Shown here piece by piece: positions 48,430 through 58,681 of a stretch of 64,000 bases of DNA. Source of the stretch: Chrysogorgia sp. JL179-B06. Lineage: Eukaryota; Cnidaria; Anthozoa; Scleralcyonacea; Chrysogorgiidae. The translations under genes were made by a program, and so were the position numbers. The notes beneath the pieces were generated by a model. The model was not told where the DNA came from. It saw only the letters and a program-made list of their open reading frames with translations, and searched no databases. Each line of letters opens with the position of its first letter. Position 1 is the stretch's first letter. Location of the stretch: contig JAYKKM010000222.1 of NCBI GenBank assembly GCA_035772405.1, positions 1,924,501 to 1,988,500 on the forward strand. The letters run 5' to 3'.

Positions 48430-51400
48430 ACAAAAGAAACCGAGTAAATCATGGTATTACTCTACTTACAGACTGACAGTACCTACCGCGTTAGTTCTTT
48501 AGCGCGGGCGTAATTGCCTGGCGAAGTGAAATGAAACGGAAGTGCTGGTGGTATATAATGGTTTTAGTTTTTTTTTAAATACCATGTTTTATTTGACAAC
48601 GTAGGATATAGCGAAACATAGTATTGGTTCATATCATGCAGAATATATAAAAATTATATTACTCGACTATTTATAAAACTAGATATGCTTCAATATATCC
48701 AGATGCATGATATAGAATATAGATAAGGCCATTTACTATTAAGACGATTGCATGGAGAGCAAAAGATGATCATTAATTTTACAAAACCTCGTCTTTCAAT
48801 AGCCTTGATTTTCCCAATGTGTTCACAACTTTAATTTCCAGTTCAAGCCATCCGAGAACCATGCTACTTTCACTTTCATTTTGTGCCGCTTGGGCTTCGC
48901 CGCTTCGGCGTAAAATTGATGACCTTGCAGAGGTGGTCAGATTCAAAACAAAGTTGAAATCGAAACCACAGTGCCTATAGATCTACTGATAATTAGACAC
49001 CTTATCGATGCATTAACTGAAGTATCGCAAAGCTAGAAACCTAAAAAAATGCATAATTTCTCGACAAGACGACAAGCTAGATAGAAGCTTTTGATTTAAT
49101 ACCATACTATATTCACATAGCACAATACTATATTACATTATTGCTGCCTCCCCTCAGGGAGGCAGCACACTATTCTTGACATGCCTCTTGCGTTTACTCG
49201 TGCCCAGTCCTTTTACCGAGCTATGTATAGCTGACCAGATCTCGATTTGTTAAATTTTGCGTTTGTTTGTGTGTCGGCATACGTCATCCATATGTGCTCG
49301 AAAGTGACTCAAGTGCGCATGTTTCGCTACCACGCTGCCAGCTGTTTGTTTTTGGCTTGCATTTATAGCGTCTCGAAGTTCTCGACAATTCCTTCACAGG
49401 AAATTCACGTTGTTTGTGCCTTTATTTTGTCTTTACTTTCTCGTGGAAGTATTCATCAAGGCCATGAAGGTTTCTCCGTTTCAGTGGCCAGTCTCGAGAA
49501 AAGCAGTGCTCTTTCATGAATTTATCAGCGCTGTTAACAGCACAAGCTATTGGGCGCATTTGCATCTGTTGACAGTTAGTAAAAGGGTCAAATTACGGAA
49601 AGTTCATTATATAAAACCCCATTTAATTTGATAACTATCAACAAGTACACACAATATAAACCTTCGACATTATATTTAAACAGATTTTAGAGCAACCTGG
49701 TTTCTATTTCTGCCTTTAAATGCGGTCTCAAAAGTTGACGGGTATTCTAGAATTGCTCCGCTATTGGGCTTCCAGTTACGAAGTGGAACTCGACAACCAT
49801 CGACAATATCTTAGTACAATGAGACAACATGTACTTGAATGTTTTTAACCATGATCTCATTCCTCGTCAGGGATTTCTGTCGTTGAACAACTTACCAACC
49901 GTTGTTTGTTGCCGTTGGTTAGAAGACAACTTCGATCAGTGATCGACACAAATATATATCGCCCGTTGAGGCACAAAACAATATTGATCTGCCCAACTTA
50001 TATATGTATAAATAAACTGTACATGGAACTGTCTTCAAGAAATTATTTACCTCAACTTTGTGAAAATTCAGTGGATTTGTCCATTTTGTGAAAATTCAGT
50101 GCACAATGGAAATTATTTGTGTGCCATGGATAACCATAATATTTGGTATGCAATAAATACAATATTACTTTGGAAAAATAAAATACAGTGGTTGCAGTTG
50201 ACTGTGGTGTATTCGCAAACGACAATTACAGTATAATATGTCGAGTCGTGGACATGTGCAATGAACTAATACATCACAAAGATTTTGAAATTATCGCATT
50301 CTCAACAATAAAATTTAGACGATATAAATAATGGTGCAACAATATCATAAACATCTGTTACATACCATTTCTGGTATTTATTTAGTCAGCGCCTATATGT
50401 TTAGCGTTTGCTTTGTCATAAACATATCAGACACTTGTGATTCCACTGACAGCTTTGCCACAGTAAGAAGCATGATTTATAGTGGCAGTGATTTATCAGA
50501 AATTTGTTTACCAATCACCAACTACATACTGTAGTCATAATGTATACTATATTCAGATAAGTGATAATCATTTGTAATTTGTCTGCTGTATTTAAAATAA
50601 TTAAAATAATTTATAGATATGTGTACAGAACTACAGTGGGTTCATTTTTGAAATTTTATCAAAAATGAGGCTTCCCATGACTTTCGAGGCAGCACTTCCC
50701 CTTGCGATAGTAACTTCTAGTTATTACAAATAAAAGCGCATGAAGCCTCTGCGGAGGAGAGTGGCACAATACTTATACACAATACTTATATATGTACGTA
50801 TATTATATATTTAAATATAGTTTCAACAATTACACACTTATACCTCATCTTTTATGATAGCGATTTCTCCGTCTGTTCTTTGATCGCTTTTCCGAGAGAT
50901 GTTGATCCGAATGTTGCGCTAGAAGTCCTGGAATACCGATACACAGTATACGTAATCTGACAGGGGCAGGTCTTGGGATTTGAGAAGGGAGGGTGGGGTC
51001 CGGTAGCATGATTACAAAAAGACAGTTCTAAGTTCAAATCTAAAAAAACTTCTTCACCAAAGACAGAGGTTTTTGTTTGATGACACCAACTGCGTGGTGT
51101 TTATAGCCGCTGGGAAATATCTAACGGAAGTTTTAATATTAAAAGGTGGCTGTATCTCCACTTAACCCTCCCATTCTTCGATCTGCCCCTGTATTTTCAT
51201 ACAGGGGATTTCCGGTTTTACTCAACACGTTAATGAAATTGATTGGTTAACGTTGACATTGAACAATGCATCTACCAATTTCCTTCCCAGCATCTTAATA
51301 CGAAACCGAAACAAAAAATTACGGAAGCCCTTTTCAAACGTCACAGTTTATGAAATATTTCCACACATTTTTGAGGTTCAAATTTTATATATTCTCTCAC

Positions 51401-51900
51401 CGGTAAATAATTTTACTATTCATTGCAAACCAAATTTGACTCACAAATGATTGCAAATGAGCTATTTTCTTTTGTTATGGCCGTAATAATTATGGGTAAA
51501 AGCGGACAAACATCGATACTGATTACGGGGGGTAGGAGGTGTGTTTTAGTTTCAGTATGGGGGGGGAGCACTGTATGTTTTGGTAACGTGTTTGCCACAG
51601 AACTCAGAAGTGTCAGTTCGCAGGTTCGCATCGCTTTATTAGCTTTAATATTAAAAAGCCTATATCAAAGGTGGATGATAATCTAGTTTGGATTTAACAG
51701 GAAGAGAAAGTGTGATTATCAGTAGTATAGAGAGTGGGGCTACGGGCTCAATTTTTACACATTCAATGTTGAACGCGAATATAATCGCCAAAACATCACC
51801 AAATTTACACCAAATCCCAAACCCCCAAAAATTCGATGTCATTTCGGTAATTCTAAATTTACAACATACATCAAATAAGACCACAAACTCGATTTATATG
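48430..51900. other. Non-coding, repeat-poor stretch
   Basis: I see no exon or RNA gene that I can support. There are short palindromes only: CTGCCTCCCCTCAGGGAGGCAG at 49144 and CCCCTGTATTTTCATACAGGGG at 51186. ORFs such as 49247-49519 and 50331-50534 have no recognisable pattern. The left end of the Polinton-like element may lie near 51900, but no terminal repeat can be confirmed from one end. Confidence 0.45.
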
Positions 51901-51914
51901 CTAATAATGTGACA

Positions 51915-52132
51915 TTTCAATATTTTGCATGTTTTTTAAAAAATAGAATGTGTCGTTTCACATTTTTCACATATTTAAAAAAGAAAGTGTCGTTTCAACA
52001 TTTTCACATATTTAAAAAATAGAGAGTGTTGTTTCAACGTTTTCACAAATTTGTCAAATCACATTTTCACAAATTTGTCAAATCACATTTTAAAAATAGA
52101 AAGTGTTGTTTCAACATTTTCACAAATTTATG
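51915..52132. repeat. Subterminal tandem repeats beside the Polinton-like genes
   Basis: About five imperfect copies of GTGT(C/T)GTTTCAACATTTTCACA followed by A/T-rich spacer (units of roughly 35-75 bp), then two GCCACCTGTTA motifs at 52167 and 52193. Polintons often carry tandem repeats just inside their terminal repeats, so this may mark the left end of the element. Confidence 0.6.
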
Positions 52133-52210
52133 TGTCGTAAAAGTGTCTCACGCGTGATAAAATTGCCACCTGTTATGCAAATTAGGTTATTGCCACCTGT
52201 TAATAATAGA

Positions 52211-52705
52211 TTAGTCCGTTTGTTCACTATTTTCAGCGTTTGTCACCTTACTTTTAAAATGGTGATCGTACACATATTTCGACGTTGTGATCCCTCCTGA
52301 CAACAAACCCAAGAAAGGCACGCTCGGCGTTATAATCGCGACAATGCTCTCAACGTCTTTTTTTAATAACGGGTCTTTTTGCAACTCGTCGTTTAGTTCG
52401 TCAGGATTTTCAATAGCGTTCAACCCATCTAGTAAGCTAGCGAATTTGCTGATTAGCAAGTCAGTGAGAAAAGCGTTTGCGATTTCCATTCTCTTCAACT
52501 CGTATTGGCGCCATATCTTGTCGATAACCTTTGCGGACGCTTTTTTAATATACGCCTCAGATTGGCTCACCACACCATCGCCAGACAGTCTAATTAGTTC
52601 AGATCTCCTAACGTCAATGTTGTCTTCCACAGTCGAAGTGTCAGCGGTCTCCTCAACTAGTTCCTCAATTGTAGGATCTTCGTCGCTTTTGCGTTTCACC
52701 ATCAC
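52211..52705 (-). CDS. Polinton-like small protein, 164 aa, unknown
   Basis: The product starts with a basic and then acidic segment (MVKRKSDEDPTIEELVEET), continues with charged helices, and has one hydrophobic patch near its end (SIVAIITPSVPFLGLLSGG). It is the last gene of the minus-strand block, 21 bp after the packaging ATPase stop, and is likely co-transcribed with it. I do not recognise a family. Position next to the ATPase and capsid gene suggests a virion or assembly role, which is inference. The start at 52705 is MM; the second Met could equally serve. Confidence 0.7.
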   Translation of the reverse strand: MMVKRKSDEDPTIEELVEETADTSTVEDNIDVRRSELIRLSGDGVVSQSEAYIKKASAKVIDKIWRQYELKRMEIANAFLTDLLISKFASLLDGLNAIENPDELNDELQKDPLLKKDVESIVAIITPSVPFLGLLSGGITTSKYVYDHHFKSKVTNAENSEQTD

Positions 52706-52726
52706 GTTACTACTTATACCTATATT

Positions 52727-53326
52727 TTATTGCGGAATAACAACTTCGTGACTGTATGGATAGCGCAGTGAGATTTCGAGTCTAGCGTACTTGTTATTTT
52801 TTAATGCGGTCACAATCGCCGACGCTTCCTCTTTGCTAATGTTTCCGAGATAGTCGTCAATAACAACCTTCATATCACTTCTGCTCGGACAGTAAAAGCA
52901 AACGAGCTTACTAATGTTTTCTCTATACGGTTTTGCGATCGACGTCAGTTGTTGTGTGATGACAATAACGCTTAACATAAAATGTCGCGCACTAAAAGCT
53001 AAGTTGACCAATTGACTAGTCCTATTCTTAACGTCCTGTCCACTCGCACAGTCGTCCAACACAATCAGAGTGTTAGTACCTTTAAAAACGTTAGTCACAC
53101 ACTTGAGAACAGCGTCGACACTGTCTTGTGCACAGTCTATCGCTAACACATCGGGGTCACACACATATTTCCAATCTTGATACGCTTTATTCCACTCGAA
53201 AGTAGGACAAATCAACACAATGTAGTCAAACTTACCGCGATACTCAGACTCTAGTGTGTTGAGTAAATAATGTGTCTTACCACAAGCTGTCATCCCAACA
53301 ATTAGCGCATTAAACGGAGTTTCCAT
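52727..53326 (-). CDS. A32-like DNA-packaging ATPase
   Basis: A 199-aa P-loop ATPase of the FtsK/HerA-type A32 group that pumps the genome into the capsid in Polintons, adintoviruses and large DNA viruses. Walker A is GMTACGKT at residues 11-18. Walker B is IVLDDCAS near residue 89, with the double acidic pair. A polar strand VIVITQQLTS follows near residue 118, as in the family. The length fits compact Polinton ATPases. It starts 15 bp after the capsid-protein stop and ends 21 bp before the 164-aa gene, in one dense minus-strand series. The frame is intact. Confidence 0.85.
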   Translation of the reverse strand: METPFNALIVGMTACGKTHYLLNTLESEYRGKFDYIVLICPTFEWNKAYQDWKYVCDPDVLAIDCAQDSVDAVLKCVTNVFKGTNTLIVLDDCASGQDVKNRTSQLVNLAFSARHFMLSVIVITQQLTSIAKPYRENISKLVCFYCPSRSDMKVVIDDYLGNISKEEASAIVTALKNNKYARLEISLRYPYSHEVVIPQ

Positions 53327-53341
53327 TAAATTACGCTTGAT

Positions 53342-54580
53342 TTAATACTGGATTGATTGCAACCCATTGTTCATAAAGTTGACCAACCCATCACTCATCA
53401 CAAACACCCTGCACATAACGTTCGCAGTCGTCGCTTTCTTAGTGATCTCAAGAAGCACGCCGGATTGTGTGTTCACAATTTTTTTACCAGTGGCGACGTT
53501 GTAATTATCTTGAACGCTCCTCAAGTCGATGACTAACGCAAAACTGCTTTTGTAGAATTTCTGTATGGTCATGAACTGAGCGTGTTCTTCACCCAACCCA
53601 AACAATCGTTTCGCTTCTGCGTAGAACTTCGACTTTGGGATGCCTTGTGAGTGCACACTATTTGGCACACCTTCAATTGTGATTCTAACACTCTCGATAT
53701 TTGGGTAAAGAAACTCCTCACTGTCTGTTCGCACCTTATTCGTGAATAGCAACACAATCGCCTTCATGCTTTTTCTTGGAAGATTAATGTTTTCGTTCAC
53801 AATGGTTGTGCCCTTATCCCATTCAGTGGTTTTCATCAATGTAACGTGTTCGTATGACAAACTACGACCACTTGCATAGCCTGACGTTATTTCGTCAGCG
53901 AGCTCCTGGTTGTCAATCGTCTCATACTCAAGCTCGAGATTCTCCAGAGTGTATCCACCCACAGCGCTACCAGATTGCGCCACCATGATGTCTGTGGCCT
54001 TCGGAAGTGTGATCACATACTGCAAGTTGTTGTTCATGCTAAAAGGAGCGTACAACCCGTGGTCATTCATAATCTTACCAAGCTTAATCCGCTGCTTCGT
54101 CCCAATCACACCAAACATTAACGCGTCACTAACCTTAACAACGTCTCCACTCGTCGCGCCACTGTCATCCTTAGAAATTAGCTTTCTCAAGTTCTCACCA
54201 CCAATACCATAGTCAATCATTTGATTTCGCACAGTGATGCTTTCCCAAAGGTCGCGATAAACACTAGTGTAATTTTCCCCACTGTTGTCGTACACAGCTT
54301 CTCCAGCTAGCCTCACAACAAGTTTCTCAACCAACAACTTGCTAACATTGTTCAAGAACCAGCTTTTGGCGTTTGCATTCTTAAAGTCGAACACTAGACC
54401 CAACGACCCAGGCACCAAACAGCTGCTAACCTTAAGCTTTGGTATATCAATGTAAAGTTCCTCACCAGGACTGACCTTATTAGGGTTCAACGTGATCACA
54501 TGCTGTGTTCTCGCCCCTTTTATGACACCCATAGTCGCTCGTCTAAAACCGGGGCTCAACTCTGCTGACGTGACGTTCAT
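53342..54580 (-). CDS. Putative major capsid protein (double jelly-roll)
   Basis: A 412-aa protein without signal peptide or membrane segment, rich in beta-type alternation from end to end. It starts MNVTSAELSPGFRR and ends with a strand-rich region around FALVIDLRSVQDNYN and GVLLEITKKATTANVMCRVF. Its length, place directly before the packaging ATPase, and resemblance in pattern to capsid-type proteins of animal Polintons support a hexon-like double jelly-roll protein that forms the virion shell. I cannot confirm the fold from sequence alone; a structure prediction would decide. The frame is intact. Membership of the capsid module is more certain than the exact fold. Confidence 0.6.
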   Translation of the reverse strand: MNVTSAELSPGFRRATMGVIKGARTQHVITLNPNKVSPGEELYIDIPKLKVSSCLVPGSLGLVFDFKNANAKSWFLNNVSKLLVEKLVVRLAGEAVYDNSGENYTSVYRDLWESITVRNQMIDYGIGGENLRKLISKDDSGATSGDVVKVSDALMFGVIGTKQRIKLGKIMNDHGLYAPFSMNNNLQYVITLPKATDIMVAQSGSAVGGYTLENLELEYETIDNQELADEITSGYASGRSLSYEHVTLMKTTEWDKGTTIVNENINLPRKSMKAIVLLFTNKVRTDSEEFLYPNIESVRITIEGVPNSVHSQGIPKSKFYAEAKRLFGLGEEHAQFMTIQKFYKSSFALVIDLRSVQDNYNVATGKKIVNTQSGVLLEITKKATTANVMCRVFVMSDGLVNFMNNGLQSIQY

Positions 54581-54632
54581 ATACTTTACATATGTTTTAT
54601 CATCTTCGAAGCTGAGACCCTCAAAGCTGAGA

Positions 54633-56063
54633 CTACCGTTTTAGCTTGTAATAATCATAAGCAAACCACGCAAGTACCACCGCGAGCACCCACAGATTTT
54701 GAGCCAACCACGCGAGACCCTTTGCACCCAACGTCAACATATTGTAAATTAAGTTAGCCAACCCAACAGCCCATGGACCCATTTTCGTTATCGCGTTCTT
54801 AACAGCCTGTGCGAGTGACCTCGTGGCCATAGCGCCTTTCATAACAGCGGACCTACCAGCGATAATAATTGTTGTTATAATTCCAGCCATTGAAATTGCT
54901 ACAGCGCTCAACCCAACCATATTCTCTTTAGCCCATTCCTTGAATCTCTGAAACCTGTCAATGTCGACTTCTTGTTGCTCTCTAACCTCCTCTATTTCTA
55001 ACTGTCCTAAAGTTCTGTATTTAGCTTGCGTAAGTCCAATCACTCTTTCGTGTAGATCAATGCACTCTTCGTTCTCTGCAGTTGTAAGGTCTTTTCCCTC
55101 GAGCTCTACTATTCTTTCGTTCGCTTTGTCTATCGCTTCTTGAAAATGGTTTGCTTGTATTCGCAATGCACCATTGGCACCTATTCTTGATTCGCGCGCC
55201 ACACCATCACTTGGGTTGAGCACACCATTCAGCTCGCGGTTTTCGTCTGGTGATAGCCCAGGTGTGTCATCATAACCCACTCTTGTCTCAATTACTGGGA
55301 AGTCGTCTGGGATTACTTCTGTTGTGACAGCTGTTGTTTCTGTACTCTCAGGGATTTGATCAACTAACTGTTTGAACTGCTCAATCGCGTTTTTACTACT
55401 CACGTCTTTACTGTAGATCAAGCCTTTTTTCCCAGGTATTAGAATTCGTTTGGGTTTTCCATATTTACCATCTTTGTTCATCGGTTTGAAAAGAATAGAC
55501 CCTGAGCCTGTCACATACGACCTGTTGGCTATTTCCCTTGACGCGACGTCATGACCGAGTTTTTTTTTATACAACTCATACGTTTTCTTATCTATCAGCT
55601 TGACTCTTTTTACTTGATTTTTTTTTATCTCTTTGTTGAACACGTTTATCTTGTCCAATCTTCTATAAAGATCGTCTGACCTCACCTCAAGAGCCGTGCT
55701 GTAGCTTGTGTCATTGACGTCACCATATGACCCCTGTTCAACAAACTCCACCGCGGGGACTTCTGTGTTAGTTCCCCTTATTGTCACCGTCTTACCATCA
55801 TCAGTGTCAACAAACGACGTCTCTTTTCGCCCACCTCGCCTCGCGTCTAGCTCACTCATTATCTTTTTCGCGTGGTCTTGATAGTCGTCGTAATTAACAC
55901 GAACGTCTTCCGGCATGTTGTCTTCAGTGTACTCACCGTGCATGCCTTCAATAAAATCTTCGATATCGGCGAGCGTCTTTTCTAATTGCTCGTCACTCTC
56001 ACCTTCGTACTTGTCAAAGTTTTCCATCTCGATCTCGTCAAAACCTTCCCCACCCTCAGCCAT
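54633..56063 (-). CDS. Membrane-associated virion protein candidate, 476 aa
   Basis: The N-terminal 100 residues are very acidic (MAEGGEGFDEIEMENFDKYE). A basic middle follows, with K-rich stretches around residues 145-170, then a coiled-coil region (QANHFQEAIDKANERIVELE). The last 110 residues carry hydrophobic segments (VGLSAVAISMAGIITTIIIA; a final NLWVLAVVLAWFAYDYY). Proteins with this layout, including the AGIITTIII-type segment, recur in animal Polintons beside capsid genes, but their role is not established to my knowledge. It could be a minor capsid or membrane-remodelling protein. It lies between integrase and capsid genes in the minus-strand block, with 6 bp to the integrase. Confidence 0.7.
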   Translation of the reverse strand: MAEGGEGFDEIEMENFDKYEGESDEQLEKTLADIEDFIEGMHGEYTEDNMPEDVRVNYDDYQDHAKKIMSELDARRGGRKETSFVDTDDGKTVTIRGTNTEVPAVEFVEQGSYGDVNDTSYSTALEVRSDDLYRRLDKINVFNKEIKKNQVKRVKLIDKKTYELYKKKLGHDVASREIANRSYVTGSGSILFKPMNKDGKYGKPKRILIPGKKGLIYSKDVSSKNAIEQFKQLVDQIPESTETTAVTTEVIPDDFPVIETRVGYDDTPGLSPDENRELNGVLNPSDGVARESRIGANGALRIQANHFQEAIDKANERIVELEGKDLTTAENEECIDLHERVIGLTQAKYRTLGQLEIEEVREQQEVDIDRFQRFKEWAKENMVGLSAVAISMAGIITTIIIAGRSAVMKGAMATRSLAQAVKNAITKMGPWAVGLANLIYNMLTLGAKGLAWLAQNLWVLAVVLAWFAYDYYKLKR

Positions 56064-56069
56064 ATTATA

Positions 56070-57182
56070 TTAGCTCACATTTTGAATGTCGCTTTCTGGT
56101 ATCCACGAATTATGTTTGCTCTCATAACCCAACCATTTAACCAGCGCCATCTTCCTCCCTCTGACTTTCTTTCTTTTCAACACCTTTTCGACTCTGTACA
56201 CGTCGCCACCACGTTCCCTATTGACCAGCGATAACTCCTGTTCATAAAATTTACCAATAATCTGTTCACCGGTGTGGTCCTCAATTTCGTACACATTCGG
56301 ATCACCACGAATAACCTTTACCACTTTAAACAGCTCTTCAGTGAAGTTGGCTTCATAGCCCTTTGTGAACACACTCTTGTATTTACTAATTCTCACCGAT
56401 TGACCAATCTTGAACTTTGGCAATGGGTTGTCTGCAAATTGATGACCAAACAAAGTGGTCCAAACTTCACCCTCATTTGACTTATTGACATCCTTCGGCT
56501 TCATCATAATACTGCGGTTCACATTGCTATTGTAATTGCCCACGAACTGAACCAAAACGTCAATCCATTTGTACGTCCCATGAGTGTAAAAGTACTTCCA
56601 CATAACACTCTTCAGACTTCTATTAAAACGCTCAACAACAGCGGCCTTTTTATCACTCTTAGTGCTGAAATATTCAACACCATGTTCTTTCAACAAACTT
56701 TTCACCCCAACATTGTAGAACTCAAGTCCATCGTCAAATTGCGCTAGCTTAGGCATGGTTCCAAACCGATCTTTAAAGTCAACCAACAATTTTCCAACAG
56801 CCTTAGTCATGTTCTTAGTGTCTTTTCTATAAACTGCAATGCCAAAAGCGTATCTACTCAATATTTCAATGCCTGTTAGTATCCAATAATAACCTCCATT
56901 CTGTTTTGAATACTTACTCATGTCCACTAAATCCATTTGGAGCTCTTCGCCAAGAAACCCAACAAAAGTCGCGCGGAACTTATGCCTTCTCACAATAGGT
57001 TTGTACCTAGTGTAGGTGTCCTGCGCTGTCAACCATTCTTTCACTGTTTTTCTAGTTACTTTCAATCCGTCTCCCAATGCACTTTGATACAACCTCTCTG
57101 CACCACTGTACCCTGTCTTAGGATTATAATAGATGTCTCGCAACCCTTGCTCTGTCTCCACACCAAGCTCCATATAATTCAC
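56070..57182 (-). CDS. Retroviral-type integrase with chromodomain
   Basis: A 370-aa integrase of the Polinton type, which inserts the element DNA and gives the usual 6-bp target duplication. The N-terminal part has IYYNPKTGYSGAERLYQSAL and a WL..Q.TY..Y motif. The rve core has the acidic triad: the DLVDM motif near residue 84, QFDDGLEF near 150 and ERFNR near 184. The last two are separated by about 33 residues, slightly less than the usual 35. An SH3-like segment follows (KFKIGQSVRISKYKS), then a C-terminal chromodomain from residue 328 (VYRVEKVL, VKWLGY, NSWIPE) with its aromatic positions. The start overlaps the stop of the upstream gene by 4 bp. The frame is intact. Confidence 0.92.
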   Translation of the reverse strand: MNYMELGVETEQGLRDIYYNPKTGYSGAERLYQSALGDGLKVTRKTVKEWLTAQDTYTRYKPIVRRHKFRATFVGFLGEELQMDLVDMSKYSKQNGGYYWILTGIEILSRYAFGIAVYRKDTKNMTKAVGKLLVDFKDRFGTMPKLAQFDDGLEFYNVGVKSLLKEHGVEYFSTKSDKKAAVVERFNRSLKSVMWKYFYTHGTYKWIDVLVQFVGNYNSNVNRSIMMKPKDVNKSNEGEVWTTLFGHQFADNPLPKFKIGQSVRISKYKSVFTKGYEANFTEELFKVVKVIRGDPNVYEIEDHTGEQIIGKFYEQELSLVNRERGGDVYRVEKVLKRKKVRGRKMALVKWLGYESKHNSWIPESDIQNVS

Positions 57183-57970
57183 ACAATATACAGTTCCAAT
57201 AGCACCGCGCAGACGTCAGCGTCACCGTTGTTTGGTTTGACGCGAAACGTCATACTTGGGTAAATACCTTTTTTAATTCTCACCTTTGACTCAACATATG
57301 CATAACGTTGTATCCCTCCATCTAGAGACTGCTCGGTGGGTATTGGCAATGTTGTGATCACATCACTACGCTTCCCATCAGTGCCCACGTTGCTCTCCGT
57401 CTCAACAGCGTCGCACGAGACCTCTACATACTTCAGACCTCTGTTCATGTCAACCTTGTTTAGGCTGTCGTGCCACTTAAAGTCTAGCGCAATTCTTGCG
57501 TCCTTCGCGAAACCAAGCAAAAGCCCAATGTCACCTAGCCGAAGTTCTACTCTAGCGACGGGGCCATGCCTCAATCTTCGAATTTTGACCCTACTTTTAC
57601 CTGTGGCCACCAGTCTCTCCGCCACAAGGTCTACATTAACCCCCTTGAGCGCGCGTCGTAGAGCTCTAACCAACGCGTCGAAGTCGTAGTGACCCCCACT
57701 CAATCGAATCGCCGCAAGTCTTGGATACGGTACTACTGATCCAATGTACATGAATCGAATATCATCACTACCCGTCACGTTATCATAGTTCCAAAACACA
57801 GTGGCCGTCTTGACTACAATGTGTGGGCTATCGTGTGTGGCTACTACACTGTAGTCAAAGGTCACAACTTTCTCCACACCTTCAATGAGCACCGTCAACT
57901 TTTGGGGGTCGTTGTCTATACGTCGCTTTTCAATGTAACCACCAGAGTCGAACCCATAGTTTAGACTCAT
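57179..57970 (-). CDS. Minor-capsid (penton-like) candidate A, 263 aa
   Basis: A 263-aa protein with no membrane segment, paralogous to the next gene upstream. Shared blocks are VVKTATVFWNYDNVT, LLLGFAKDA, VDMNRGLKYVEVSCD, a proline-rich LPIPTEQSL block and ESKVRIKKGIYPS near the end. The layout (an LGF block, then a GL.Y..V.C block, then a short loop and strand) follows the pattern of abundant Polinton minor-capsid proteins, so a single jelly-roll penton-like role is plausible but unproven. It begins MSLNYGFDS, nearly the same start as the fibre-like gene at 61228. It overlaps the integrase start by 4 bp. Confidence 0.65.
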   Translation of the reverse strand: MSLNYGFDSGGYIEKRRIDNDPQKLTVLIEGVEKVVTFDYSVVATHDSPHIVVKTATVFWNYDNVTGSDDIRFMYIGSVVPYPRLAAIRLSGGHYDFDALVRALRRALKGVNVDLVAERLVATGKSRVKIRRLRHGPVARVELRLGDIGLLLGFAKDARIALDFKWHDSLNKVDMNRGLKYVEVSCDAVETESNVGTDGKRSDVITTLPIPTEQSLDGGIQRYAYVESKVRIKKGIYPSMTFRVKPNNGDADVCAVLLELYIV

Positions 57971-57995
57971 TACTTTAGCGCGCGTTTAACGTTAG

Positions 57996-58658
57996 CTACT
58001 CAAGCGTTGCGTACAAATCCAACAATATGTCACCAACGTTGACACCACTACCATCTTGGTCAGTCACGTTAAACACCAGCTGTGTAAAAGCGCCTTTGTT
58101 TATCGACACCTTCGACTCAATGTTGAAGAATTGTTGAACAGAGCTCTTCAGTGGTTGGGTGGTGGTCAATGGCAACTCGACGATAACCTCGCTTTTGCTG
58201 CCATTAACAATGTTCTCAGGTCTGTTCACAATGCTACAACCTACTTGTATGTACTTCAACCCTTTGTTAACGTCCACAACATTAGGGCTGACCAAACCAC
58301 TACTACTCACCTTTGTGTTATCGTTGAACCCTAACAGCTCTCCAAATTTAAACAGCTCTAATTGTTGGTCAGTTTTTATCTCACACTTTGAATTGTGTTT
58401 GTTGGCTACTAGCTCGATAGCCCCTAATCCCTTCAACTCGTCGGCAATCATTTTAAAAGTGTGGTACCCAGGCTCAAAAACGTGTTTGTTACTGTTGTAA
58501 CTTATTTCATCATTCACACCGGTCTCCACGTTAACATAGTCCCAAAAGATGGTCGCTTTTTTTACTAGTAAGTGAGGATCTGAGCCAAACGTCAAAAGTG
58601 CCTCTGGTAGATCCACAGTCTCCGTTGGACCTCTAATCAACACTACAACCCTGACCAT
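57996..58658 (-). CDS. Minor-capsid (penton-like) candidate B, 220 aa
   Basis: Paralogue of the 263-aa protein next to it. Matching blocks are LLVKKATIFWDYVNVET, GELLGFNDNTK, VDVNKGLKYIQVGCS, ELPLTTTQPL and ESKVSINKGAFTQLVFNV. The tandem pair must come from gene duplication within the element lineage; identity is low, so the duplication is old. It lacks the MSLNYG start of its paralogue. It is the first gene of the minus-strand block and starts 23 bp from the divergent plus-strand gene at 58682, with the two promoters in the same gap. Function inferred from context. Confidence 0.65.
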   Translation of the reverse strand: MVRVVVLIRGPTETVDLPEALLTFGSDPHLLVKKATIFWDYVNVETGVNDEISYNSNKHVFEPGYHTFKMIADELKGLGAIELVANKHNSKCEIKTDQQLELFKFGELLGFNDNTKVSSSGLVSPNVVDVNKGLKYIQVGCSIVNRPENIVNGSKSEVIVELPLTTTQPLKSSVQQFFNIESKVSINKGAFTQLVFNVTDQDGSGVNVGDILLDLYATLE

Positions 58659-58681
58659 ATAATATAGTGTGTGTTATGTAG
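58659..58681. promoter_or_regulatory. Compact divergent promoter gap
   Basis: Only 23 bp separate the two divergent start codons, and they contain ATAATATAG. Promoters for both gene blocks must sit here and inside the flanking coding starts. Such TATA-like compact gaps are usual for viral genes, but no known initiator motif can be assigned. Confidence 0.35.

Noticed and set aside
49247..50534. ORFs of 60-90 codons such as 49247-49519 and 50331-50534
   Set aside because: No domain pattern, no splice sites that fit, and no repeated copy; length is within chance for A/T-rich DNA.
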